From: Omphiscola glabra
Taxonomy: Eukaryota; Mollusca; Gastropoda; Lymnaeidae
DNA: 64,000 nucleotides
Assembly: GCA_964017045.1 (NCBI GenBank)
Contig: OZ024799.1
Span: 31,135,596-31,199,595, forward strand
Direction: 5' to 3'
Positions 11,114-22,875 of the stretch are shown here, one piece after another (within the stretch, counting starts at the first letter, position 1; each line of letters opens with the position of its first letter). The notes under the pieces were generated by a model. It was not told the origin of the DNA and did not search any database. It saw only the letters and a list, made by a program, of their open reading frames with translations. The translations under genes were made by a program, and so were the position numbers.

Positions 11114-12111
11114 TACGGTAGAGCCTCGGGTAACGAAGATGACGTTCCTAAACCGAAACGTTCGCTAATCGAAACAACGCTTCCCATTTAAAAATCCATA
11201 TAAATTCAATGAATCCGTTCCTGCCTTAGAAACATGGTTCTCTTAAATGGTGATCTATCTTGAGAAAGATATCATTTTATCTGAACCAGCAGCATGTCCG
11301 TGTCCTATTGAACTATGAACTCCACTTGTTCGATGAACTTTATCCAAACCCTCTTTACCGCGTTGTAGAGTCGACATCACGGTGTAACTGCCGGCGCCTT
11401 TTCACAAAATATTGTCTCACTAACACTATCTGCAGACTACAGCCGTGCGGTTGCTGTCATTTAGCCAAACTAACAACAGTATTTCTAACATTATCTGCAG
11501 ACTACAGCCGTGCGGTTGCTGTAATTTAGCCAAACTAACAACAGTATTTTTAACACTATCTGCAGACTACAGCCATGCGGTTGCTGTCATTTAGCCAAAC
11601 TAACAACAGTATTTCTCCTTTCACTAGCACTTTAGACCTATTGTTCGTTTGATACGCAGTCATTCTTTTAGCCATATCAGCCGTCTTTATTGTCTCTTTT
11701 TGTTTTGTTTAGAACAGTAAAACAATCTACGACCACATCATAGTGTATTGCTTGGCGATGTCAGAAACGCAAAGGCCATCATCACGTTATAGTGTAATTA
11801 ATGTCTTTGCTTCTACACTAACACGATTACTATAAATAACAATTTTCTTATTTGGCGCCATAATAAAGGTTAAAAATAATCACAATTTAAAAAAAATTAG
11901 TTGCAAACCTAATAAATAGGAGGGTTCTCGAACGCGTCCTGTGACAAATGACGTTTCCTGGCAGACGCGCCAAAGAACTACCGTGCCGGTTGGAATGTGT
12001 GTACAGAAGAAAGCGCATGTTTGTGACCCGAATTATCGTTCTTCAACAGAGACAAAAATTGCTCCCCAAACTACTTCGTTAGCTGAAGCGTTCGTTACCC
12101 GAGGTTCCACT
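11114..12111. mobile_element. Tc1/mariner (pogo-like) non-autonomous element, about 1 kb
   Basis: The left end has gcctcgggtaacgaa, and the right end has the same motif inverted (ttcgttacccgaggttccac). This resembles the cagtggaacctcgg termini of pogo/Tigger-type MITEs. The first bases of the left end are mutated and no clean TA duplication is visible. There is no transposase frame, and the interior carries a 65-bp tandem repeat. Confidence 0.55.
11395..11620. repeat. Minisatellite, 65-bp unit, 3 copies, inside the mariner-like element
   Basis: tctgcagactacagccgtgc recurs at 11429, 11494 and 11559, followed each time by ggttgctgt.atttagcc. Confidence 0.92.
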
Positions 12112-13506
12112 GAATTTGATTTTGTGACAATAGACAAAATTTCTTCGGGACTAACATTGTAGCGGTACACGAGTCGCGCTGCTTTAAAAAAAAAAATTTC
12201 CAGCACGCATCCCTATTTGCGCAGCTTCCGTACCACCTGATTTGATGATTCGCACGATTCTAACACAATAATAAGACATAAGTATAAAAAAAATGCTTAA
12301 TATTCATAATAATTTTTCATTCCTCTTAATTTAATAATGTACATCAATTTATAATTTTATGTATAATATTTAATGAGTTACTTTTATTACTTTTTAAAAG
12401 TGCTGTAATAAATTGTTTTAAAAGTGCTGTATAAAATTGTTTTAAAAGTGCTGTAATAAATTGTTTTAAAATAAGTTGAGTAAAGAAAAAACTTTAAATT
12501 TTTTTTTTTAAAACGTATCTTCCGTTAAAACATTAGTTTAAAAATAACACAATTGTTTTATTTTTCGGTGTGAGCTCAATGGCTCGTGGAGCTAAGTGAG
12601 CTCCAATGAAATACTGAAATTGCCTGGAAGAGGTACATTACAAGCATGCAAGTTTACAGGATTAGATTATCAATGAGGAAATTAGAAATGTTATAATTTA
12701 CTCGGAACCCCTTTTTCTATAATGATAAATCAAACTATAAATTGTTATTTAGACCTGTTGTCTAACCAAGTCATAGGCTATTCATCTTCATATGTTTATC
12801 ATCGTTTATTATCATCCATTAAATCATCAATATGTAACATATAGATGACATAAAAGAGAAAGAATTAAAAAAAATAATAATAATAATACTTCCCCAAACA
12901 ATGTTGACAAAACAACTTTACAAACTGCCTTTTTAATTTTAAAAAAAAATGTATTTTGAGAACTACGTAAAACGCTTAAATTGACTTTGTGAATGATTAG
13001 CCACAAAAGCCGGACGTTTTCTCAGTCAAGTAGCTAAGGTCAGTGCCTCCCCCCCCCCCCGGGGGTCGGGCCAAGCATATTGCTGCCCTTTCCACGAAAA
13101 AAAAACCCTCATCGGTGGGGAAAAAAAGCCACCTCATCAATTTAAAGGGAAAGAAAATGCCACGGGGGGCGGATGGGACCTCCGCAACACCCTTCCTACG
13201 CCCCTGCGTATTTTTTAAATGGCTTTCCAAATTTTTGTGTGTGCAAGAACATGGCTCTGTAATTAAGAACCGGAAGTAAGCATGACTGGTGTCTGCAATA
13301 ATTGGCTTCCCGTTCAAGACTGAATGAAAAGCCCGGCTGAAAAGAAATATATGCAGTCCGTGAGCTAATGAGGGGAGGGCAGGGAAAAACTTCATTCTAG
13401 ACTGTTCTGAAGAGAACGGAAAGAATGAGATCAGACGACATTGGAATCCAGGTTGAAGAGAAGTAGCTGAAAGAACGAATGTGTGGAATGTCTGGTTCCT
13501 GTAATG
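12112..13506. other. Intron, no gene seen
   Basis: AT-rich sequence with a three-copy 24-bp repeat (ttttaaaagtgctgtaataa) at about 12392-12470 and a poly-C tract near 13050. ctacgcccctg at about 13197-13207 resembles a hAT end, but no partner terminus or duplication was found. Confidence 0.45.
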
Positions 13507-13731
13507 ATAATGTCTTTATGGACATCAATGGAACCATAATGTCTCTATGGACATCAATGCAACATAATGTATCTATGGACATCAATCAAAACATCATGTC
13601 TTTCTATGGACATCAATAAAAACATAATGTCTCTAAGGACATCAATGGAATCATAATGCCTCTATGGACATCAATGAAAACATAAGGTCTCCATGGACAT
13701 CAATGTAATCATAATGTCTTATGGACATCAA
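13507..13731. repeat. Minisatellite, 32-34-bp unit, about 7 copies
   Basis: cataatgtctctatggacat recurs, followed by caatg or caataaaa variants. The internal motif atgtct.tatggacat is a weak palindrome. Confidence 0.88.
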
Positions 13732-14107
13732 TGAACGAAAATTCGTAGGTTCCCTGTCGAATTCAGACACAATCTTAACGTTCAGGGCTGAGGGGATTGG
13801 TGATGCCCAGTTAGATTCATTCCTTTTTGGTCGCTAGTTGATTGACGAGTGCCCAGCTTTAAGGTCTCAATTGTAACAATCTCGATGACCTCGCGCAACA
13901 TAGTTCAAGAGATTGAAAACCTTTCTGAGGTCATTACCTTGATCACCTACCACATTCTGCCTCTCGGCAGTGACAACGTTAATTTGCTTTTATTCTTTAG
14001 TTTGATGAAGCAATGCCCTTAGAATTACTAGCCCATGCTAGGGGCATTATGGAGACGAAATAAAAGATTTTTTTTTTATTATAGTCTAAGTTTCATTGTA
14101 AACTTAT

Positions 14108-14235
14108 AAGCTATCAGTAGAATCAGCTATCAATAGAATAATCTATCAATAGAATATTCTATCAATAGAATAATCTGTCAATAGAATAATCTAACAGTAG
14201 AATAATCTATCAGTAGAGTAATCTATCAGTAGAGC
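14108..14235. repeat. Minisatellite, 16-bp unit, about 8 copies
   Basis: atctatcaatagaata repeats with cag/caa variation. Confidence 0.88.
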
Positions 14236-16706
14236 AATGTATTATAATCTCCATTCACCGATAACCTTTCCAAATACAGCTACCGAGTCTTGAGAGTATG
14301 GCATTCAGTTATTTTAAAGCACTTTAAAACGAGATGTGTTACTTTGCTTCATTTGTTCCCTCTTTCAGACTTCTTCTGTTATTTCTTAGAGAAACAAATA
14401 AAGGAAGTGAAAAATGTTGAGCTTTGATGGAGAATAATTTGTTTGTAGTATAGTTGAGTAATCAAGTATCTTTGTGTTAACACACATTATTATGTTACAA
14501 TTTTAGTGTACGAACTAAATTCCTTAATTTTAGAATATTTAATGAACATATTGAAATCTATTGGAAGCTATACAGAGAGAAACGAAAAAAAAAATAGATA
14601 AGTTTTTCAAAAATTTAATTTTGAATTTACCCCATCGTGAAAAACAAAACAAAAAATCAGAAACCTAAAAAGTGCAAGCGAACATTTAAAAAATATGATG
14701 TTATTTCTTTGTTTAGCCATTTATTAACCCAAATGTCTAGTTATTGTTAAGAATTTAATTGTATTCACTGTCATGATTTACTTAATAGACCTACTTTCTA
14801 TATGCGTAATAATTTTTTAATAGTGTTTCTGATGCTTTTTATGTTTAAAATTTATAATGACTAAGTTTCGTTGAAAAAGATTGAAGATCTTCCAAATGAC
14901 ATGTTATTATAATTCCGCTTAATTATGATTTCACGCATCTAAAAACAATATATAAGGTAGATAAGAAGTGATTCACAAACGATGGATACATGAGAAGAAA
15001 CGAAACAAATAACACAAATATTTTGTGCTTGGGACGCCAGAGAAATGAAAAAAAAAATGCATTTCCATAAGTGCAACCATCGGGATGAAAAGAAAACACC
15101 GCTCTGGGCACATGCTGGTGGTGATTACACCAATGGCGGGCGATGAGGCTGTACTTCACGGCACATGTGGTACACACAAACCAACAGCTAACAAACACTA
15201 GGCGTGCAACTACTTGACTGACACGACAATGGTACAATACATGTTACAAGAGGAAACAAGTCAAAAGGGGGCGCGGGGAGGATCACAAATTAAATGTTAA
15301 TACGAAGAATGGAGAAACCGTGTCTTTTTGTTCTGGATATATATATATATTTAAAAATATCACAAATAGTAATTCTAGGCGTGCATGTAAAACTGTAACG
15401 CTGTGTTCAAAAGACGTGAAAAAGGGAAATGCCCAGAAGTCAGCACTGATTGAGATTCTTTTAAAGTGCGTAACTTTACTGCGTGTTTTTTTCAACTATG
15501 TTTAGTACGTTGGAAGTTCAAACTTGCCTCTGCCCGTTGATTTGCGGGTTATTTCTAGTATATTTGTAAGAGGTTTATAACCTCCCCCAAGAATAGCTAC
15601 CTTACCGGGCTCTCGAGCCCATTCCCCGCACCTAATTTGACCGGACGAACGCGAACCCGCAACCTTATAGGTTTAACGGAGAACTACGCCATTATTGGAT
15701 GCCACGGTGTTAGATCTCATCAGAAGATCCTGTCGTCATTAGTCAGCCAACGAGTCTGGCCAAATTTGAGAATCAGATCAGAGAGTTCTGTAACATTATG
15801 TTGGACTCCTTTGCTGAAATGTCCCCTGATCTTGTCGGCGTTTCTCCAGTCACACTCAGCTCGATTGAACCTAACACATCACCGCGACTAACTCTATCGC
15901 TCTGATCTATGCGTGGAGCCACACCTTGGGCTGGGGCGCCCCCCGACCGATCTGATGGCGCCTGTTTTAAATGTATCGATTTTGTTCTCCCGTGAAGCCA
16001 ACTGATGGCTGGGATCGACAAGAAATGCACCATTGTTCGACGTGTCTGATGACTGATGTATGAATACTGTTTTATGATTTGTCTTGAGGTTTGTAATGGA
16101 CGTTGTCACAGGCGGAGAATCACAGCGAACGATTGCAACAGTTAGTCTGTGTCCGAATTGTCTGCATCCTTTTCAACCCTGATCGAAAAGAAAATTTTCG
16201 AAAACAATTGATCCTTCGTGATTCAATACATAACAAAATTTAGAGTTCGAATCGTACAATCCCTTCGACAACAAGCAGCGCTCTGGTTTCATCAGATAAG
16301 GACAGCAATAATCCAATGTAAAGGAAACTAAATTTTTACAATGGCGCCACAAAATCCCAGATCTTGTCCACTACATTTCTTGACGTCAATTCCAAAAGTC
16401 AGCAATATTCGCTCGACTCCGATTCCGACTAAAAAAATGTTCACTGTATTCTCGTATGTTCTTGTCCGTCGATGATGTCTTGGTAGTAATCGGCTTTACG
16501 GCTCGTCCGGGACATTTCGACAATTAATTTTGGCTACAGTAAGCTTTTTTGTCTGAAGTAAAATACATAGTTACTTAACAGCTGTAGCTGTTCATCCTAT
16601 TTCGGGAATGCCGATTTGACTCCCTTATAAAACTGTTCACGTGAGTCATTGATGGAGACTTTGTTGGACTGAAATAAACAATTTCGAATTCACGTTTAAG
16701 CTCAAG
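14236..16706. other. Intron, no gene seen
   Basis: No credible exon on either strand. At 15640-15690 the minus strand shows tggcgtagttc and, about 33 bp on, gggttcgcgttc, weakly like polymerase III A and B boxes. This might be an old SINE fragment, but the spacing is short. Confidence 0.4.
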
Positions 16707-16707
16707 G

Positions 16708-16872
16708 AGAGCCTATACCCTGGCGTGCAACTGTTGAATTTATTATCCCTGCTATACCCTGGCGTGCAACTGTTGAATTTATCATCCCTGCTATACCCTG
16801 GCGTGCAACTGTTGAAGTTATCATCCCTGCTAGACCCTGGCGTGCAACTGTTGAAGTTATCATCCCTTCTGT
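16708..16872. repeat. Minisatellite, 39-bp unit, 4 copies
   Basis: ccctggcgtgcaactgttga recurs every 39 bp. A degenerate fifth unit follows to about 16915. A unit length divisible by three keeps frames open on both strands, so the open frames here are artefacts. Confidence 0.92.
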
Positions 16873-16915
16873 ACAATGGCACGCAACTGCCGAAGTTAGC
16901 ACGCCTGCTTCCTCC

Positions 16916-19090
16916 TAGAGTCTGAAATTTCCATCGGCTCTTGCTCCCGCCTGCTACAATGAGGGGGTTGTGTTGAGATCTTTTGTTCCATTGCCACCAG
17001 GGGAAATTCATGAAAATGGAAAGCTGTCTCCTGGAATTGTGTTACATTGGCAGATGATTATTTTTAAAAATAAATATTTTGTCTGAACAGCATATGTTGT
17101 TTCTCGTATTGTAGGTTCAAATTTGTGTTATCTTTGTTATGATGTGGGTACACATGTTTGTTCGAATTTTTTCACAAGAATTATACGAAGTCACAAATTT
17201 GAATTGTTATCCATTATGGATAGCGATAGATCGAACAACGCAGACGTTACTCAAAATCTAAAGATATTTTTTTAGCGTTCTTACCGTATTGTTGAAGTAT
17301 GGGAGAAAGGAGACAACGGGGGGGGGGGGGGGACAAAACCCCCCTAAACTTTTCATAGACCGTGGATGCGTGAGCACAAACTTAAGCGACCAGAAAATAA
17401 TTTTATTCACCACCACATTTCGCCGCGTGCATCACGTACATTTCCCTTAAATGCATCCGCGACACAACACCAATGAATTGAATCAATCAAACAGCTTTGT
17501 GGATCAGGGCCGGTCTTATTCACACCAAAGTTAGAGTAGAAGCAATAAAATATCAATCAATCAATAACAGAATCAAAAATGTGAAATCGATTTTTGTGAA
17601 ATTAATTATTGGGAATAATTCTCTTGCTATCCTCTCGGATACTACATTTCAACTAGGTGTTATTTTATTTAATTCTGTTTTACTGTCGTTTGTTTGCCGA
17701 TGAAGGCTTCTTGCCGATACGTTCGTTGTTGTGTTGTGCTCCTTTTTTCAGGATTCCGCTCATTTTTATTATTGCGAATAGTTTTTGCTTTGTTTTTGAC
17801 ACAGGCTTGATAGCGGGGCTCAAAAGTTATGACGTCCTGAAACACTTTTTAAATCAAATCAACTCAATTGTTTGTAGGTTTTCTCTAGGAGAGCAGTAGA
17901 TGATTTTAAGAAATACAAAGTTCATCTGGCTGCTAAAAGAAGAGTTCGATCTCTTAAATTCTCATCTAACTTGTTTATAAAAAATAAATATCCCCTGATA
18001 TCTGTAATTGTTTGGACCGAACCATGATGTTGGAAACGTTAACTTAATTAATCGTGCAAGAACTTTTTTTGTGTGGATTTGTTCTAATTGATTCGACCGG
18101 CAAGTTTCGGCCCCGTTTGTTATGCCTGCAGCGTATTCGATACACAGCTCCTGCAGTGTATTCGATACAGAGGTCCTGCACTTTATTCGCTAAAGAAGGC
18201 CCACAGGTATCGTAGGTTTGAGGACGGACCGATGATATAAATGTATATTAAATGTAATGAAACGTTTAATCACTGACACAACTGATTCTATAATCATACA
18301 TGCACGTGTCGTCTAACTTAGAAGAGATTTTTAACTGGGTGAACGTATTACAACTTTGTAAAATATTTTGTCAATTATACGTCTACTTGTCGGCCATCCG
18401 TGCCTCATAAATTCATTTGAGATCATGGGTTCAATTTATTTTTATTTGATTGTTAACTTTAAATTTATTTAATTGTCTTTTAATCTTTACAGTTCAGTGA
18501 AACCTTCCATCGTTATCAGTCCCAATTGCTCAGACAAATTTTTCAGCCCGCTAAGGAGCATGATGAACCGAGTTTGATTAGATTACAAATTTAAAAAATT
18601 CAAAGTAAGGAACAAACGAAACGGCATTACCAAGGAAACGAGTTAAACATCGTTTACAACATTATAACAACGTGGTTTTTTTTTTAGACAACACCAATTA
18701 CAACAGACAGATGTTACATTACATTTTAATAACAAATGGTTGAAGATTGCTGTGGTCTTATGCAATAGTTTACTCCGTATATAGAATTTCCTTTAATATA
18801 AAATTATAAAATTATTCTTTTTTTTTTTTCATATACATTTTGAATTCTGAATGATCATCAATGAATACTTGAATGTAGTTCACATAAGCAATTCGTTCTG
18901 ATCGTTTATTTATTTATATTGTTTTATAGCGGATGGTAACAATAAATTACTCTCCAACCACACTGCCAAGGCTGGGTAGCCCAAGCCCTAGGACTAAAAC
19001 ATGCTTAACGTTCCATCAAAAGTATTAGTCAACACGATACACCAAGTGGCGTAACTACGACTGGTAAGACATCGAAGGTGAATCGCGTAC

Positions 19091-19122
<32 letters not shown>

Positions 19123-19829
19123 TTATATATATATACAGTGGCAGCCATTTTTATTCCGTTTATACATAAGAGTAAATTTGAGAATTGATATTTTAGCTTT
19201 CCACGAGATGAGACTTTATTTGAAAAAAAAGAAGTCATGTTATAGACTTTGTATAATACATTAGTTTATATGAGGCATGACTATTTTATTTACAAGTATT
19301 AACTCATCATTGACTTTATTGAAAGTGTAACCAATCGTTTAACTTCTCTATATAAATGAATCAATTTCATTAAAATTTATTTTAATTTTTTTTAAAATAT
19401 AATGATTCAATATTTACATGCCATAATGGTATATTTCTAGAGAAAATTCACATTGGCATTAATAGCTTAAACTCTACCTTAAAATTATTTTGTTCAAAGT
19501 TAATTATTTTACTCGCATCCACCCAAATAATAATCTATAATAAAAATGTAGATACGCCACTGCACAAGGGGGAGTTAGCACCAAAAAAGGATGACTTGAA
19601 AAACAAAACTACCGATACGAAAAAAAATAAAAAGGACTACTTAGTGAATATGTTACATAAATTCTGTTCTACACAAGGCTTCGTCAGCCAAATGTGATAT
19701 GTTCTAGCCATCAACTGAAGTAGAACAATATTTTTCTCCATCTTTTTAAAAATATATTATTCCTCTCTATAACAATTGCTTTAAGGGGAGATGATCCTAG
19801 TCATAAACAGTTGACGGGAAGAACATTAC
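16916..19829. other. Intron, no gene seen; AT microsatellite
   Basis: AT-rich sequence with a poly-G run at about 17320 and an (AT)n tract at 19091-19133. caagtggcgtaact at 19043 and gatacgccactg near 19550-19561 could be the ends of another hAT-type element, but the flanks do not give a clean 8-bp duplication. Confidence 0.4.
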
Positions 19830-19865
19830 CACGTCGGCTTGTGGTGGATTCTCGTCCTTGATGCT
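19830..19865 (-). CDS. Syn: Candidate 36-nt synapsin microexon
   Basis: This minus-strand segment is bounded by a strong acceptor (a T-rich tract ending ggcttccag) and a donor of GTG followed by gtaatg. It is exactly 36 nt, phase 0-0, and encodes SIKDENPPQADV. Its position is between the exon ending HKEM (20492-20581, phase 0) and the exon starting LITPK (10622-10684, phase 0), so it can be included or skipped without altering the frame. The family has no equivalent insert that I recall at this point, which is a surface loop just before PVVVK. The polar, Pro-containing peptide suits a loop insertion. The donor is only moderately good, so this is a prediction that RNA must confirm. Confidence 0.55.
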
Positions 19866-20476
19866 CTGGAAGCCAAACGATAAAAGAAATAGCAAACAAA
19901 TACAAGTCGGTTAATACTGATACTTGTGTTTTTGAATTACCTAAGGGACTAAACATTCTTTAAACAAAACAAAATAGTAACTGAAGAGCAGCTCTCAGTA
20001 TCAAGCGGTGTGGATCATACTTACGTGAAGTTGGACTAACCAGCGACTAAGTTGTATCACGTGACAGATCGCGTGAAAGGTCACATCACGGTAAGAGCCA
20101 AAGGTGAATGGATGGACGCCTTCACGTCACTTTCCTAGCTAAGAGGCGATCTGAGAGTGCTACACAATGCAAACTTCTAAGTGAGCTTGACTTAAGTCTA
20201 AATAATTACTAAAACTTTTCAATTTTTAGAGGTTAATTTCAGAAATTTCATTCTACGACAATAAAGAAAACGTCCACAAAACATTAAAAATTTTTGATTA
20301 TGTTTTAATTTTTATTTTCTGGACGATTAGAATGCAGGATTTTTCTCTTCTGTCTTTTCATTTTTCACTTTTGACTGACGGAAGCCAATGCATCCCAAGC
20401 ATACGACTGGTCAATGCTTGACCAATCGTGTATAGAAGAAACACGCAGTTTGTAATTTGTAAAATGTTTGACTCAC

Positions 20477-20491
20477 CCACATGTTACTCAC
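20477..20491 (-). other. Syn: Alternative 5' splice site extending the synapsin exon by 15 nt
   Basis: Reading on past HKEM the sequence is gtgagtaacatgtgg followed by a second gtgagt. Using the second donor would add five in-frame residues (VSNMW) and keep phase 0. The first donor (exon end at 20492) gives the family-length protein. The second is an equally good consensus, so two isoforms are possible. Confidence 0.4.
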
Positions 20492-20581
20492 CATTTCCTT
20501 GTGGTTTGGGTAGTAGGCCTGGTCTATCAGTGGGAACACCTCTTTACCGAGACGTTTTTGGATATCTATGAGCTGGGCAAA
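20492..20581 (-). CDS. Syn: Synapsin exon encoding FAQ...[15 protein letters not shown]
   Basis: This 90-nt, phase 0-0 minus-strand exon encodes 30 residues: [20 protein letters not shown], then [10 protein letters not shown]. It matches the synapsin C-domain block that follows DKPWV and contains the hallmark FPLIxQxxxPNHKEM. The acceptor is ccactttcag. The donor is ATG followed by gtgagtaac, with a second in-frame donor 15 nt downstream. The 5' part of this exon together with its acceptor is repeated twice more in the upstream intron (to about 20770). Confidence 0.95.
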
Positions 20582-20770
20582 CTGAAAGTGGAAACACCAG
20601 GTTAGTGTGTACATTGGTGGCTAGGGATATCTATGAGCTAATCAAACTTAAAGAACTGAAAATGGAAACACACGGTTAGTGTGTGCTCTTTGGTGGCTAG
20701 GGATATCTATGAGCTGAGCAAACTGAAAGTGGAAACAAAAGGTTAGTGTGTGCTCATTGTTGGCTGGGGA
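20560..20770. repeat. Three-copy tandem repeat containing a synapsin exon start and splice acceptor
   Basis: ggatatctatgagct starts at 20560, about 20625 and 20701. Each copy is followed by caaact.aaa.tggaaaca and ggttagtgtgt, so periods are about 65 and 75 bp. The first copy is the genuine 5' end of the exon plus its acceptor on the minus strand. The other two are intronic copies carrying pseudo-acceptors and about the first 20 nt of exon sequence. Confidence 0.88.
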
Positions 20771-20937
20771 TTGCATGCAGTGGAAGTGGTCGTGCGATAT
20801 TGTTGTAGATTTTGGAGCATGTTCGCCACCCCTAAGGATGCTGTCGAAGGAAACTGCAAGAATTTGCTAAATATATATATTTCTTTATTAAGACTAAACC
20901 ACATCAATAATTAAGAACACGGGAAATTTGAGCAGTT

Positions 20938-21062
20938 GTAGGGTCAGAGTAGTGCACCCCCACACGGACGTGGGTTCAAAGTTGTGCACCCCAACACAGT
21001 TGTGGGCTCAGAATTGTGCACCCCGTACTGTTGCGGATTCAAGTTGTGCACCCCACTCCACT
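20938..21062. repeat. Minisatellite, about 33-bp unit, 4 copies
   Basis: gttgtgcaccccaacac-like units alternate with tgtgggttcaga. Confidence 0.8.
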
Positions 21063-21249
21063 TTTTCCCAGGATGGTCTGTCTCCAATGTCTTTAACAGA
21101 CCTACATAAGTGGATGTTTATATGAATTTTTATCTATGTAAAGCCACCATTTCACGACGTTCGCCTGCAGGAGAGACTCATGCGATCGCCTTTAATGTGA
21201 GGACTACGTGGTTCGTATTTTGCCCCACAGGGAGAAACACGGCGACCGA

Positions 21250-21625
21250 GAGACGGATGAATGATTATGTTAACAGATGAGTGGGTGAATGTATGTTTGT
21301 ACCGATGGATGTATATTTGGATGGATGGATAGACAGACTGAGAGATAGATGAATGATTATTTTAACAGATGAGTGGGTGAATGTATGTTTGTACTGATGG
21401 ATGGACAGACTGAGAGATAGATGAATGATTATGTTAACAGATGAGTGGGTGAATGTATGTTTGTACTGATGGATGGACAGACTGAGAGATAGATGAATGA
21501 TTATGTTAACAGATGAGTGGGTGAATGTATGTTTGTACTGATGGATGTATATTTGGATGGGTGCATCAATGAATGAGTCGATGGATGGATGGATAGACAG
21601 ACTGAGAGATAGATGAATCGATGGA
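21250..21625. repeat. Composite minisatellite, about 72-bp higher-order unit built on gatggatg
   Basis: agactgagagatagatgaat and gttaacagatgagtgggtga recur with a roughly 72-bp period. Simple gatg/gata runs lie inside the unit. Confidence 0.85.
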
Positions 21626-22154
21626 AAATAATGTAACTAATAAAAGGATATTTTTATAATTAAGCTGTGATTACGATATTGATCCGGGATCTCCCGGAAG
21701 CATCTCGGTAAGATGTCAAAAAAAAGAACGAAGAGATTTGAATGACAGACTCAATACGTTTGTTTGTGTTCTTGGCCACAGTGGAACTTGTTATGGGCCA
21801 TGTGTACAGAAATATCGGACCCGGTCCTGGATTAAAGCCCTGCTCGGGTCTCTGCGCAGACGAACATGTTTGGTGCCTTCTCTGAAATATAAGTGTGTCG
21901 TAACGTTCACTTCTGAGCTCAAGCTTAACTAAAACAACAGTACATTTCAATACAACTATTAAACATTTTGGACGTGCCATTGCCTTAAATATAAATACCA
22001 ACAGTCATAACGAATTCAATTAGCTGAATTTAAAATAAGGGTAATCGGATTTTTTGGTTATCGGCTTTAAGATCGATAACATAGCAAGTTGTTGATTAAA
22101 AGATGTTCGATTTATTTATAAAGAGACTATTTTTAAATCATCCAACATTTTATT

Positions 22155-22156
<2 letters not shown>

Positions 22157-22190
<34 letters not shown>
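22157..22190. repeat. (AT)n microsatellite
   Basis: Uninterrupted tatata run. Confidence 0.95.
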
Positions 22191-22194
<4 letters not shown>

Positions 22195-22309
22195 TAAAGA
22201 TGATGTATAATACTAGCAATCGTTAGGCTACTCGTTAATGCAAGGGTCAGAGAACCAGGTAATTACCAGAATCCCCCCTCGGACGACTTCTGAGTCTGGA
22301 ACCAAACTG

Positions 22310-22530
22310 CTCTGGTGACACCCTGCTCTGGTGACACTAAGCTCTAATGACACCCTGCTCTGGTGGCAACCTGCTCTGGTGAAACCCAGCTCTGGTGACA
22401 CCCTGCTCTGGTGGCACCCTTCTCTGGTGGAAACCTGCTATGGTGACACCCTGCTCTGGAACCACCCTGCTCTGGTGACAGCAAGCTCTTGTGGCACACT
22501 ACTCTGGTGGCATCCTGCTCTGGCTGTGCC
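22310..22530. repeat. Minisatellite, about 12-bp unit (gctctggtgaca/ccct)
   Basis: Degenerate units around ctgctctggtgacaccctg recur for about 220 bp. Confidence 0.85.
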
Positions 22531-22737
22531 CTATTGTTGACGCACCTTGCGCTCTGGAAATCTATTCTTACGACAAACTGTATTTTCAGAGCCCTGTTCT
22601 TGTATTTAACTTAGATTAGTTTTGAAACTGACTTGAAAAGTACAGTTAAATTTTCTATTTTGTATCAAGTCCCTGTAAGAGTGCAATCACTCGCACACCT
22701 CTATAGACGCCACTGATTATGCTCAAAATGTGTAGAA

Positions 22738-22875
22738 CTGCAAAGGCTGCCATGAGGAGGTCATGTGGACACCATGAGGAGGCCCTGAGGAGACTATGTG
22801 GAGACCATGAGGAGGCCCTGAGTAGGCCATGAGGAGGTCACGAGGAAGCCATGAGGAGGGCATGGGGAGGCCATC
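22738..22875. repeat. Minisatellite, 12-18-bp unit (gccatgaggagg)
   Basis: ccatgaggaggccctgagg and variants recur about nine times. Confidence 0.85.

Noticed and set aside
19043..19561. Possible additional hAT element with ends near caagtggcgtaact and gatacgccactg
   Set aside because: The termini are only roughly similar and the flanking 8-mers do not match, so the boundaries cannot be supported.
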